Positions 49,870 through 63,204 of a DNA stretch of 64,000 nt are shown here, piece after piece. A program made the position numbers and the translations under genes. Each line of letters starts with the position of its first letter. The stretch's first letter is position 1. The notes beneath the pieces were generated by a model. That model did not search any database. It was not told where the DNA came from and was given only the letters and a program-made list of their open reading frames with translations. This DNA comes from Macropodus opercularis. Taxonomy: Eukaryota > Chordata > Actinopteri > Anabantiformes > Osphronemidae. The stretch is taken from assembly GCA_030770545.1 (NCBI GenBank), contig CM061090.1, forward strand, positions 15,286,501 through 15,350,500. Reading direction: 5' to 3'.

Positions 49870-50280
49870 TGGTATTTAGCAAGCGATGCAGTCATTGACT
49901 ATTAGAAATTTTAAACAGGGCTTTGTTGTGATTGATGTCTCACCAAATTGACTCTGGTTCAAGAACTTGAAGGGTTTAATAAGTCACATTAAAGTGAATC
50001 TCATTAGAACCTTTTCCACAGTCAAACAAAAAAACAAAAAACAAAAAAACAGGGGAAACTCCCTCTACACTGCACCAGACTCTGAATTAGAGGTGTCTGA
50101 GTCCAGCTGTGGTCATTGCTGGGGAAGCGCTTCTGATGAGCTTTCAGCTCAAGTGGACCAGAAGTGCCCACAAACAAACTGCCATGGAAACAGACATGTC
50201 GACTTAATTGACAACATCCTGAGAAAGATCTGCCCATCAGGCCTGAATGGCTGCTTTCAAAGGGGCTTTGTATGATCCAG
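49870..50280. promoter_or_regulatory. Candidate conserved non-coding block
   Basis: Contains GTTGTGATTGATGTC, AAGTCACATTAAAGTG, CGACTTAATTGACAAC and CAAAGGGGCTTTG. It is interrupted by an A-rich CAAAAAACAAAA tract at about 50025-50050. The 102-codon frame is treated as chance. Confidence 0.25.
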
Positions 50281-52079
50281 GGGCTGTTCCTGCAGAGAAG
50301 CGCATCACCACACACTTCCGCCTCGTGCCTCATTGGAAATATTTCAGGAGAGGATGTTAGAAAGCCATTTCTCCCCAAAGCCCTCATGACAAGCACAGAC
50401 TGCTGACGCGTACACTCTGATAGCAGAATGTGACAGAGTCCTCTCCAGCGGAAGCTGGAGGGGAAAAAAAAGAACGCGCCGTTCAGCAGCTCGCCAAATC
50501 AGCTCCTCCACTTTTGAAAGCTGCACAACTGATCTGGTGCGCTGCACATGGGTATTCTTAAAAGCATAAAACCGTAGAGACATCAACCTGCGGCTCTTGC
50601 GTTTCAGGCAACCGTAGTGCGATTTAAAGGCCATTCTATTCAATGCTCCGGCGTAATTGATCTATTCACATGCAGCTACAGTCCCTGGCTATGATGGCAA
50701 ATGAGCAGCAGGATCATTTTGTGTAGCCTGTGAGTTGCTTAAGTTAACAAAGAATGCACAGCACAAAGGAAATTAACTGCATTTAACATTTTACATTAGA
50801 CGGATGCACAGCACATGAAGTTCTAACTGCTGCACTGTTGGCGTTGTTGGAGGTCAGCGCGGTGAAACTCTTGAAAACTAAGAATATACTTAACTTCACC
50901 TATGCAATTAGATTTTCCACATTTAATTTGTGGAAATAGTCATTAGCAAAACTACTGAGGTGAAAACAGACTTAAAGCTTTTCCTGCATACCCGACGCAT
51001 GAAGCAGTCATCCAGTTAGCAGAAACCTGGCTTAAAGCAGAACATGAAATAAGGAAAATGTAAAGGTGCAAAACAACACGTCAGCAGAGAAATGCAGCTT
51101 TGGATCCGTGAGGCGAGGTAAAGACGCGTCGATGTGACTTGTCACTTCAAGCACCGAACTCCAACACTGAGTCCAAATTGGCATTTATTTAAATTAAGGG
51201 CTTAAAAATATTTTAATGCGTCTGAAGGAACAGGTTAATTACTAAATTAGCAAAACTAATTCTGTTTAATTCTCTGAAAATAAAAGGTTCTAAGCTTCTG
51301 AGCCAATTTTTGCCTTAAAGTGTTTCTGATATTGTCCACATTATTTCCTTCCTTCTTCAATTTTCGTTTGTAAATAAACAATAAATAAATAAACATCACT
51401 GCCTCCTACCTGCCTCACTAAAGGGGGACCTGTTACACAATCTGAGCTGATAAAGTTACAGCTTTGTGTAGAAGCAACTTGGTTGGTTCAGTCAGTTTGG
51501 AGCCATATTGTTACATTTATGCAAACTAGTGTTGGAGAGCAGCACCGTCTTGCTAAGCTGTGACTGGAATTCAGTGTTATCTGACTGCAGCCTGGATTAG
51601 TCCCGTGGTCCTAACCTTTCCCTCTTGCTGTGGAGAGAGCAATTTGCCTGATTCTGTCGCCGCCGTGGGTGGCTCTCCTCCCGATGACATCTCCCGCTGT
51701 GCGCCCAGCGTCGGAGGCCAGCGCGCTCCCTGAGGGGTGATCAAGACGCCAGAAAAAAGCTCACTAGCACCTGCCACCGAGAGCATTGTGCTGATTAAGG
51801 GAGAACTTTGACTCTCCGTCGACAAGAGCAGAAGGAGAGGGGGAGCGGGACAGAGGAGGACGGCGGAGGGACGGAGGCAGCTAGCGGGCGTGTTGGGGAT
51901 CAGGGGCAACAGTCTTGTTATGCTGACAAGATCAACAAAGTCACGACACTTCGCCGCTTCGTTCAAGCCTTTCATTTGCATGAAACGACAACTGTGAGTG
52001 CAGTCTTTCTCCATCTACAGTCCTGTGCTGCAGGATTGGAGGCCACACTCAACAAACTGGCCCCCTAATCCCAGAGAGA

Positions 52080-52550
52080 ACATGTTCCAGCTGCTTGTCC
52101 GTCCAGACAATGTCTTTTATGTGCTTATAAGGGCACCAATGCAGGATGATATTATTAATAAGCCTCGGAGCCCCGTCGTCATTAGAAGGCCCAAGGCATA
52201 CGCCGCTTGAACTCTGTCTGGGAGACAAAGGTGGAAGGAGAAGCTGAGGCTGCGATAAATGTGCCGACTTTAACCCCCGTCAACAATGACCAGGCCTCAC
52301 AAATCACACCCTCAGAGAACGTGACGAACCAAGAAGTGGCTTGGATGATGAAGACGTGGGAGACAATGACGGGGAGAGAGCCTCGGAGACAAACTGAATT
52401 ATTTGTTCAAGGCTATCCGCTTTCGTTCTTTGTCAGCAAATCCTCTATTGATATTCAGGCGGGGAAACGGGTCCGTCCGCGGCCAGTGAGCGATTATAAA
52501 CAGAAAACAATAATCCGTTTGCTGGGCTCAGTCGATTTCAAAGTGTAATC
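52080..52550. promoter_or_regulatory. Candidate conserved non-coding block
   Basis: Contains GATATTATTAATAAGCC, CTCTATTGATATTCAGG and GCGATTATAAACAG, and has few repeats. A 113-codon frame covers its second half (52207-52548), but no domain is recognisable and no flanking splice sites link it to a gene. Confidence 0.2.
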
Positions 52551-54151
52551 TGCAAAAATAGAACGTGGCGATAACTTACAAGAACGGGAAGGAGCATTAA
52601 CCAATATCAAACATTTCTCGCACTGCGGTGACCACTGCGTAACTTTTCCTGCTGTTAATTAACCCCTTCGTCTTCCAGCTCATCAGAGACAGATCCCCAG
52701 CACTTTACAAGATTACAATTACATACTAATCACTGTTTACAGGCTTTTGTGTGTTTGCGTGAGCTTCTAATCACTGTGTTCTGCTTTTTGGGGGACTCCA
52801 TGCTGGGTTTCATTAAGGAACAGCACTCCCCCACCTCCAACCTCTAAACCTCTGTGATGCTACTGGGAGATTGCTGGAACGATCTGTTGATTTTAACTCA
52901 TTACGCTGAGGTAATTGGGACCTTTGAGATTCATCTGCCGCGATTCGGTGACGTTGAGAAGATACTGCACCGTCCTTTGAAATAACTGTTGACGGAAATC
53001 GGGCCACGATGCAGAACATAAAGGCCTCCATTAAGAAGACGCAGCACTGCTATCTTATAGACTTTTAAGCCAAGCAGTGTCGCTTCCTTCAATAGCATGA
53101 AATGAGCAGCTGTGTAGTTAAACAATGTCAGAGCTAATTACAATTTCTGGTATCAAACAGAAATAAATATGCTTGAAGTCAAGGACAAGAGTTAAACCAT
53201 GACTAGAAACTAATATAAAATGTTTAAGAAAAGTGCGTTTGCTCATTAGTCTATAATGAGCATCACCGTTCTCTTCACTGGATATCGCATTAGCTTATAA
53301 TCAGTGAGTAGCACGACCGCTCGGTTGTGTAACTCGAAGAGGATCAACGCAATCAGCGCCGTCGCAAGAGTTAATAAAAATAACCAATTTTCACTGTCTG
53401 TGCATGGAATGAAACAAAGTCTCCATCATTTAAATGGACTTGCTTGTGATTATTGTGCAAAATAGAAAGCGTTTTCTACTTCAGTAATTTGAATTCCGCG
53501 GTTTGGGGCTATGCGTGGTCAGGGGAGGTTGCGGGGAAAACATAATTACAAAAGCTAGTCAGGCCTAACAAAACAGCGCTTAGAGCCTGCACAACGACTG
53601 CTGCCGAGCGAGCCTTTTTGTCACTCCCATTATTCACAGTCTGTGCAAAACAGGCAGGAATTAGTTTATTGTAATTCTACAGCGCGGCAATAAGAGCACA
53701 GAACAATGACGGAGATGGGAAAACGGATGCGTGTGTCCCAAACGGAGAAGCAGCGAGGTTAAGACCAGACCCTCTGCTCACTTACGTCCAAACGTCTAAC
53801 TGTCTCAAAGATTATTACAAATTAAGTGTACTTTGAAGATGAAGCAGACATCCATCACGCAGAGCTGCCTTCACAGAGTGAGCAGAGGCGCAATGGGGCC
53901 ATACACCAACTGGAGCTAATACCTTTTCAATCAGCGTTGGACGTTATGTGAGTGGCACCTGCTGAGGTCACTTTCAACTTGATCAGCTACCACAACTTAT
54001 ACGACTTGTTTAATCCACGGTGTGTAATTTTGACTGGCAAAGGTAATATTAGATGAATGCAATTTAGATCTCTATTACCCACAACGTCCTAATTTCTCAA
54101 ATTAGAAAGAGTTAAGGAGTCCAGATGGAATAGAGGTTCCACCTGGTTAGA

Positions 54152-54177
54152 GACACACACACACGCACGCACGCACA
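54152..54177. repeat. (AC)n/(ACGC)n microsatellite
   Basis: An AC run passes into ACGC units. Confidence 0.85.
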
Positions 54178-54459
54178 CTTTGTAGTTCCTCTTTTTACAG
54201 AAACGCACAAAACTTTTGCAGTAATAAAGATGGTACATTCAAAAAGTGATGTGATGAAATGGAGCAGAAAAATTCACAGCATTATTGGATAGAAGCAGAG
54301 ACGCTCGCCTTGGGTACATGCCATCTGTCCCTGGGAATCAATCAATCGCCTCAACCCTATTACACCATCCAAATGAGTGAGGAGAGGGACAGAAGGCAGT
54401 GTAGACAAGTGTAGCCTCCTTCTGACCAACTTTGCACAGCTCAGTCTCTGAGAATCTGT

Positions 54460-54700
54460 GAAATTTATTGTCATTTAACAAAATCCTGTCGCAATTTATG
54501 AGGAAATGACTCAAAATGAGGCCCGATGCAATCCATCAACCATGTGCCAATCACTCAAACCTCATTTATTATCTTTCACCTCCCCAGCATAAATTTCAAT
54601 TAACCGTGCAGACACGGCTTTCCCCATAGTTTACGCCTTTGAATATAAAACTCCCAGGCTGCTTCCAAGTGTTGTAAAGCACGAGCAACTTTATTTTACT
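54460..54700. promoter_or_regulatory. Candidate conserved non-coding block
   Basis: GAAATTTATTGTCATTTAAC, CGCAATTTATGAGG, CCTCATTTATTATC, CATAAATTTCAATTAACCG and TTTGAATATAAAAC occur in a repeat-free segment. The CAATTTATGAGG/CCTCATTTATTATC words are HOX/CDX-like. Confidence 0.35.
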
Positions 54701-55911
54701 AAACCAACGGACCCTAATTTATGATTTCAGGTAATGTGCAGGTCAAGCTCTAAGCATGATGGGTAAAGCCATATCCTGTGAGGGGACCTTGGACTATATA
54801 GGGACAAAAGCAAAACAGTAAGCGTGATAGGCAAGACAGACAGAGATTAAAAAGCTTATTATGACATGATCAGGGTTAATCAGGCAAAGGAAATAGAATT
54901 ATAGGCTATCAAGACCAGGTTAACGAGCGAAGGTGAACTGGAAGACAACTTTTGCGTGAGATGCGAAGATCATCAACACATAATTTCCACGTCATTGGGA
55001 ATTATGTGCGAAAATAGGTTTAATCCTTAAACCAGCAGGTTTAAGGATCGTTGGCTAGTTGTCTGCCAACGTATTCTAGCGTGGACGCTTCTAGCAAGCG
55101 AAGTGGTAGAAGTGATGGCAGGTCTGGAACCGATGGGCCAAAAAGACCCACGAACACACAAACGGTGAAGCCTCGTGGTGATTTCAGTGTTTTCAGAATG
55201 TCCTGACACTCGTTAGGCAACACAAGCATGTGTTTATCAGAGTCACGGCCTCGTGGCTGTTATTTTGTATTATTCTCCAAATAATAGACGCTAAGCATAA
55301 AATTATTTACACACACTGCATGAATGAAGGTGGACTAAAAGGATCGAGACAGAGAAGGGCAGGATGAGAAAGAAGAGCAGTGCAAGTCTAAGTGTGTCCA
55401 CTTAGATGGATAAGGGACTCATCAAACCACATGAGTGTGCTCACACTGAGTTAATTGAGGAAGAAAAATCTGCCTGGAGCTGATAAACAACATTAATTAC
55501 CATTATTTAGCTTGAAAGTTGCCAGCGCTTCATCCTCTCTCTCTCTTATCTCTGCGAATGTTCGTCTTCTTCTTGGGAAAATGTAACGGGATTGTGCAGT
55601 GCCACACGCACCGAGAGACCGGACCCTCGCTGACTCTGCTTAGCAAATACGACGCTGCTTCTCCTCCTCCAGGCCCAGAAACGTCCATGTGAGCAGCAGG
55701 AGGTGGCGTCTGACCACATCTGTTGTCTGTACGGTAGAAATAACTGTAATTTACTGTGCCACTGCGTTGACCGTATTAGGCGGCGAACAATAGTACTGCC
55801 ACTTTTTTGGACTTCCTCTAGGCCAACGTCGAGCCCTTGATGATATATAATACCACTTGGCACGCAAGTTAATTATAAGCTGGCCTTTAACACTGAAGGC
55901 GATGTGACTGG

Positions 55912-55914
<3 letters not shown>

Positions 55915-55963
<49 letters not shown>
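55915..55963. repeat. (GT)24 microsatellite
   Basis: The longest simple repeat in the window, uninterrupted. It creates spurious Cys-Val and His-Thr frames on both strands. Confidence 0.98.
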
Positions 55964-55965
<2 letters not shown>

Positions 55966-58900
55966 CAGCGACGAAGCAGCGTAGCACTGTTATCCAAACT
56001 GTCAGAGTCACTTTCAAAAGAGTTGCTGAGACACGATCGGTGTCCACACCTCTTTCACGCACACACTGCTCCACGCGTACACACTCCGCACACTGCTGCA
56101 GATGCTGCCACACAATTGCAGTGGAAATAGCTGTAGAGCACAGAGACCGACTGTAATCCTGGAACAGCAACGTTCGCCGGATGCGCCCAACGTAAAATAA
56201 TCAATCCAAACGTACAACACAAATAAAAATAACCATTAAAAGTTTCAGTGTTGCTCAGGTACGTGGACGTATAGTTGCCATACACCAGTGGCGCACAATT
56301 CGGTCTAAATACATCCGTGCGTTGAAGCAAATAGAGGAGCTGGCGTTTAACGTTTGCGCCAACTCTCTACATCCCCGCGTTCGTGTTTTCCGGCCAGCTT
56401 CACTTCCAAGCTAACGCTGTATTTATGTCCTCAGAATTACAACTAATCTCCCCATCAAACAGACGAGATTTACAGCAGCTTACAGCCAGAGAATCCAGTT
56501 TGGCTTTGCCTGTAACGAGCCGAGCCATCTCCCCCTTGTCTTCCATCAATCTGACAGTCGACATCGCTTCAATAAACCTGGCCCTCGTCTAGACTCACTC
56601 TTGCAGATTTAATTCAAACAGCTGTTCACTACTTACCACAGATGCCCTGAGCACTTCCACTGAGGAATAGGAAAGGTAGGAAGATGGGGGGGGGTGGTGA
56701 TGATGGTAGTGGGGGGGGCTCTCCTATCTGGAGAATGCATTCTGAAGGCGTGGGAGGAAGTGACCTCAAGGGGTTTGAGGATGTCAACTGCTAGTTAGCG
56801 ACACATTTTGTGATGTTTTGTTTCTGACTCTCATACAAATTGCTTTGGCCTGAACAGCTGTTGCCATTGCTTTCTTAGAGTTTTTATTCCGGCATGTTGC
56901 CTGATGTTTCGTCCTCCTTTCACTATAAAGGCAGACTTCTCTCCCAGCTCCAAATTAACTACTTGATTACTTATCTTTAGGAAAAGTTGATAATATTTAA
57001 TTTGCATTAGTGTGTCCTGTAAAGACGTGAAGTGGGTGGTCAATGAATCCAATCAAGAACTTTCCATATCGAGCTAAGCAGTTGTGTTTGAAATACTGTG
57101 TCATATGCTCGTCATGGTTGAGTTGGATCATTATGTCCTGCACGGCTTAGACTCAGGCCGACATGTATCTGTACCTAAACTCAAGCCATTTCGACATGGC
57201 AACGATGTGCGACTGGTTGAGTCATGTGGTCATGTCTTAAACTAACTTACATGGTGGGGTTTCTGTATAGGAAGACACTCAGATGCAGGTGTATAGTAGA
57301 GTCAGCCTGGCAATTACTGTGACCCTGAAGGGGTGGAAACCTTTGAATAATCTCTTCAGTGGTAATTTCGCCACATAAACACATTGAAGAACCTGATTGG
57401 GAGCCACTAGTGTGCAGTTCTGCGTAGTTACATCAACGAGTCTTCAGGATCGACCATCTTGCCTCAGCGCTGACCGGGCGCCTCAGTGGGCGTGTGGATG
57501 CATTGTGCTTGCGTCCTCCGCAGTCCAACAGGCGGGGCCGGGTCTCACAGAGCAGATTGTCTGGCTGCTAAAGAGGTGCTGGAGCCTACGGTGCCCCCAC
57601 ACCCTTCCACCACCCACCCAGCAGAGCTCCGCAGATGCCCAGGTACAGTGGGCCCTCTCGTGCGCATAAGCCCTGCCAGTAGATGGGACGGGTGGAAGGA
57701 GAAGTGACAAGCATGGCCCCACGCTGGTCTCCAAGCTGTCCTGCAGATCTGCTCCCTGCACCACTCTCCTCCCCTCTCCATTCACTTTTTTATTTTCCTC
57801 TCTCCTGCTCTCTGCGCGCACTTAGTCCTCCGTCGCTGCAAAGTGGGTTGAGGGGAGAAGCGTTGAGCAGACAGAGAAGAGGGACAGATGAAAGGAGGGA
57901 GGGCACAAAGGGGAGGAAAGGAGGCCCAGTGTGAAAGAATCGTGTTGACAGTGGGAGAGCCAGAACAGAACGGTGAATGCCTTTCATTACGAACAGCTGG
58001 AGGCCGCGCGTGGCAGCCGCATCTGTCTCGCTCATGTCTGACTGTACGAGCGCGTGTGCACATTATTTCCTTTTGTCTTATTTTTGCTCTTTGCTCTTCT
58101 TCCAACACATTTGAATCACAGCCGTCTCCTCATTACAATACCCCTGATGGAAATAGCTGTTATTCGCTGCAGCTAAACTAATTTGGTGTGGATACTGATT
58201 TTCCCCTTTTTTTTGTGTATTGTATCCATTGACAGAAAATGAGAAATGGATGAATGAACGACGCCTCTGACTAATTCAACGTAATGAATTCTGATTGGAG
58301 TAGAATGGACTGCATTGACTCCGTCACCCATAACAGTGTTTCAAATGTTCACAGTGGTCAATCAAATTATCCTGTAAGTATCTCAAACGCACGAAAATCA
58401 AATCTACGGCTGAGAAACATGAGGAGGGAAACGTAAAGCAACTGATCAGTCGCAACACTTTGACTTGACTCCTGTCAAATACTGTAAGTTGTGAGGTAGA
58501 GCATCCACGGATTTGCTCGGATTTCTCTGTCAAGCAAATCCCACAGATACTTGGTTGGATTAGCATCCGGGGAAAAGGTAAGAGACGCAGACACACTGAT
58601 CGTCTAAAAGAAGACGACCCATCAGACCATTCACCGCGTTCCCTCGTGCATCAATGACCCATTGACCTCATCTCCAGTTCACCACTAACTACTGACCACT
58701 GCAGACCAGGACCAACACACAAGAGCTGCAGATGTTCTGACCCAGACGTCGCTCGCCCCCTTTTTTCCTGCCTTATATCTGATCGGTGGATACTGTAAAC
58801 TGTATGGTGACACCATGGGACCAGAAAACACAACATTAAGCAAAATAATGCACACAATGAAAATTAAAAATGGAGCATTTATATTGGCAAGTGTAATTTG

Positions 58901-60829
58901 ACATATGTTAAATGCCAAATTTTACAAGGATGTTTGCACAATGATTGTACAAATGTAGTGGGATAATAAAAGCATGTCTGGAAGACCGACAGCTGATGTA
59001 TGTGTTTTCTGAAATGTCATATTTTATCTTCTGTTGTTGTGTTTTCAGAATCGCTGATGCGTTTTGCACTTCAGGGTCACCGTAAATAATAGAAAGAAGC
59101 GACTCTGAAAGAGAGGCTGGCAGCAGGACAAACAGAAGGAGCGATAGCGTGGAGAAAAGAGAGAAACACGAGAGAAGGTGAAAATGGCAGAAAGGACATG
59201 CTTAGCAGGAACACAAACCCATTTTGGCTGTGAATTGCCACTTTTGTTTGGCTCGGCATCAGGCAGGGACAGCAGCGTGATGGTGACAAACCTTATGACA
59301 GGAGACGCCGGGGCTCTGCGGTGAAACGGCGCATATGGACTGGCTGCCAGAGCCAAGTATCGTGATGTGAGGAACTTCACTGACAGAGAGGAAGACACTG
59401 AAAACTGACATTTTGGAAATTTCCATTTACTTTGATTCTTTTCATTGCTGTTATCTCAGTTTAGTGTCACTTCAAGGTGCTAATTAACTGATTTTGCATT
59501 TAAATGTCGTGACCACTGATTCTATTTTTACGCTCATTTCTGTAGACACCACCACTACTACTACTAATGGCACATAGTTTGCATGTCTGTGTCTATATTA
59601 GCCTGTTCGTTAACCATAGGTGACGATGCCCTTTCATTTGTTATGAGTCATCTTGGTCTGAACTGTGCAGATGTGTATACGTTTGTACAGAATGACGCAA
59701 CTACGTAAACTACTACGTAACTGAATCTAAGTGAAAAACACAACAACACAGCAAACGGGGTCTAAACCAGCGTCTGGTTCAGACTGGTGGACAAACTGGG
59801 CTCTCACACACACTGTTTACCGTACTGTAGCTTCCAAACCCTTGGGGGCAATTACGCACTTCTGCAAGCACACGTGTACGGTGTAGGTACAACCGCAGGA
59901 CAAATGGACAGATGAACAAAGATCAGTACCGACAGGTATACAGAAGGAAACTCACACACATGCTGGGAGCTGCTACTACGACACCCCACTGACTTGGCAT
60001 CCTGACCTCTCCAGAGGGCACTTAAAAGGCTCGAAGGCAGTCTCCCCCTCCCCTTGTTGTTCCTCCTTCCCTCCCACCTTCTGTCCCTTCGTTGGCCTCC
60101 GTCCAAACAACCAATCACATTGATGGCTTTGTTTTCAACTCTCTCGCCTCCCCTTTTCCTCCACCATCACTTCCTCCTGTAGTGTGGGTAACATCCAGGA
60201 ATCCAGGGCTGATGAGCCCAGAAGGTTGACTTGGGAGTCAGCCAGCGCTGCCCAGCCAGAATGAGACCACTCCCTCTAGTCTCAAATCAGCATTACAACA
60301 GCTATGAGTTGCAGATTTGTGTTTGAGATTTGATCTTGAATCAGGCGTCTGTCTTGGCCACGATGAGACGCTGACCATGTGGAATACAGCTACGATCCAG
60401 GACTAAGAAGTATGTCCACAAGTAGCTGTGGTTACCTCTACACCATTGCTCCACACATGCTTTACCATTAGAACCTTGAACCTTCCAAGGAGAAAGTAGC
60501 TTATTGTTATGTTTTTTATGAGACTTGCTTTCTTTGTTAAGCCTTGACTGACAACTTTGTTGTTTTTCAGTGTTTCTGCCACGAACTCCTGCTGCCGATT
60601 CTCTCTCTTTATGCCTGAGAGCTGCCGTCGTGGCCTTTTCACAACAATTAGTCCTTCAGAACATGTTTACACTGTTCGAGAAGCTCTTAAATGTCGATGT
60701 AGGTTGTAGTTAAACCAAATCCTGTTCCAACTGCAGACTACGCAGGATATTAAAGAAAAGCGAGTGTAATGGAGAGACATCACTTCTCAGGACGATCGCA
60801 CAAACACATTTCAGTTGAGGCAATAGAGG

Positions 60830-61110
60830 GAAAATGTGAAGTAAGCCCATTTTTATGATAGAACCACACAATTTCATTTGGGATTAACACTTCCTTTATG
60901 AGGGTGAATATGCAAATGGAACACTAATGAACTTAAAGTATTCTCTTTGTGAGGACTGATTAACCAAGGGGCTCCTCCGCTGCGCATTTACATTTTTCTC
61001 AAGTCAAGTCAGGGTTCTCCAGTCACAAATTACAGTGCTTTTCCAGGCCAATTACATTGAACAAGTGCACCATTATCCAGTTCTGAACATCACACATGTA
61101 TATTTGCCCC
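60830..61110. promoter_or_regulatory. Candidate conserved non-coding block
   Basis: TTTTTATGATAG, TTTGGGATTAACAC, GAATATGCAAATGG (exact octamer at 60910-60917), CACTAATGAAC and CTGATTAACC occur without simple repeats. Confidence 0.35.
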
Positions 61111-61371
61111 CTTCATTTTCTCAAGAGTGCTTCAAGCCGAGGGCTCCTCCAGAGAGAAGGGGGACAAGAGGAAACAAGGGGAGGTAAGAGCGGTGGGTGG
61201 AGGAGGAAATATACAGAATGGATAAATAGAAAGAGTGAAGGAGGAGCGTTAGACGCATAGAAACCATTTCCTCCTGCATAAACAACCACATCTTATGAGC
61301 TAAATTATTTAAGTGGGTTGAAAAATTGAATCTGAATCAAGGTTAGCTGTGAGCGTCAGGAGATTTCAGAT

Positions 61372-61386
61372 GTGTGTGTGTGTGTG
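61372..61386. repeat. (TG)7 short microsatellite
   Basis: A short uninterrupted TG run. Confidence 0.7.
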
Positions 61387-63198
61387 GATATACCGTTAAG
61401 CACAGCGGGCACAGATCGGGACTCTCGCTTGCGTGATATCATATCAGTTGTTGTCTGTGGTGGTTTTATTTATTAGCCCAGCCTTGTCACAACGTGTTGG
61501 AGCGCTGTGACTTGTGATGTGCCAACAGGCACCACTTGCCTATTTCCGTCCCCAGAGGACCAATAAGGTAGCGTGGCTGCACCATTGCCCCCCGCAGAAT
61601 AGGCTTTTGGATTAGATTGCTTTCGTTCTGTAGTCATGCATGAGCCAAGCAAAGGGCAGGAATCGCATATTATTGTTGGAATCCCACCGGATACAGTGTG
61701 AAGTGAGAGCCCGGTTCCTTTTTCCATCAGAAACACTGCACCGAGCCACTTACATGTGAAGCTCTGCTGGCATTCACACACATAGTGACACCACCTTTTT
61801 GCAAAACAACAATAATAAACCAAAATCCAATCTCACAACACAGACAACTCCTATTGGAGTGACAAATGTTCAGGGGCCATCTCCAGCTAGCTTTCCCACT
61901 GTTCTATTCATTACCTTTCTCTCTCTCACTTATTCTCCTCCGCCGCCGCCGCTGCTGTCTCCTCTCCTCTCGGCATGAAATAGACACTCCAGGAAGTACA
62001 TTTTGTGCAAACTCTCCTCCCGCTGCTACAGCTGATTTCACAAATGATGGCGAAATGGCCAGGAGAGCGTAGGGGTAAATGGAAAAGGATGGCTGTTGCG
62101 CACTACGACCATATTCCTGCGCTGTCCTTTTTCACAGATAACAGGGGATGATTAGAAAGCAGCAGATGGGAGGACCAACATTAACCTCCACCAGGGCCAC
62201 GGTGAATCTAGTGTGAAGATACCCATGCATGAACTGACTTTTTAAGGTCACGCCCACACACACAAGTACACAGAACATCCGCTCAGACAAAGGTGCACAC
62301 AAACGCACAAAATGCAGCAGCCTATCCCCCTGAATGCTATCTGTTTTGACAATAGGCTGTTTGCTGTGACAGCTCTGACAAGTCCATTTCAGACTGATAT
62401 TTCAGACGTATGGCTTATGTGTGCAAAAGGGCACGTACTGTCAATAAAGTCTGCTGAGCCTTTGCCTTTTTTTTTTTGGTTGACATGTTTGTGGCGATCA
62501 CAAGGACAGTAGACACTTGTGTGAATGCTGGCAAGTCACAAGAGGCTGAACGTTTACTTTCAGTTTGATGTAAACCGTGACTAAATAATTCAGAAATGTT
62601 TAGGGGCTGTTCAGGGGCAATAATTCACTCAGGGGCTTCTGCAGTTAACCATTCGTTTTGTCTTGAGATTAAGATTCATCCTCAGGGAACCAACACTGTC
62701 GTTCAAACTTCTGAACTTCTGTGTCTATTCTCTGTGAGGTCACCGTCCAGGTGGCACGAGCTCAGTACGGCTCCCATCTTAAATTCTGGTGTCCAAGCTC
62801 CATTGCAGCCAGTCAGACGATGTCCCCAGTATGGAAGCTCTGACTGTCTGATGCACTTCTTAGATGGCAGAGGCAGGTTATGTGACTATGGGCTCGGCTA
62901 TTTGTTAACGTCTCCAGATTTTGGTCTATTAAAGGGAATTTACTGTGTAGCTGGGTTTGAAAAAACGACTGTGAAAGCACTGACTTTGGAGGCGTCACTA
63001 CAATTATTTAATGGCTGTTAATCATCATTATCAATGTTTATCACACTAACACTACTACCGTTTCCAAGGGATACGATTTTTCGTCTCTCGTCTACTGAAC
63101 AGTTTCTGGGCCTCAAACATTTTTGCCACTGGACTTACAGTGGCAGAAATGTGTGTTACAGGATTCTCATTACAGTTTCTATTGATGTATGTATACAC

Positions 63199-63204
63199 AA
63201 TAAA
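63199..63204 (+). terminator. Orphan poly(A) signal with GT-rich downstream element
   Basis: ACACAATAAAAGCC is followed about 25 nt later by CCTGTGTCTGATTATGTT, a plausible downstream element. It could end an unannotated non-coding RNA or belong to a retroelement LTR remnant. No associated gene is recognisable; the 141-codon frame at 62596-63021 upstream is unlike any family I know. Confidence 0.2.

Noticed and set aside
55751..56170. Frames on both strands across the GT repeat
   Set aside because: The Cys-Val and His-Thr tracts are direct translations of (GT)24; not a protein.
57483..57934. Several 70-112 codon frames on both strands
   Set aside because: Mutually overlapping frames in GC/CT-rich DNA with no recognisable protein features or splice links.
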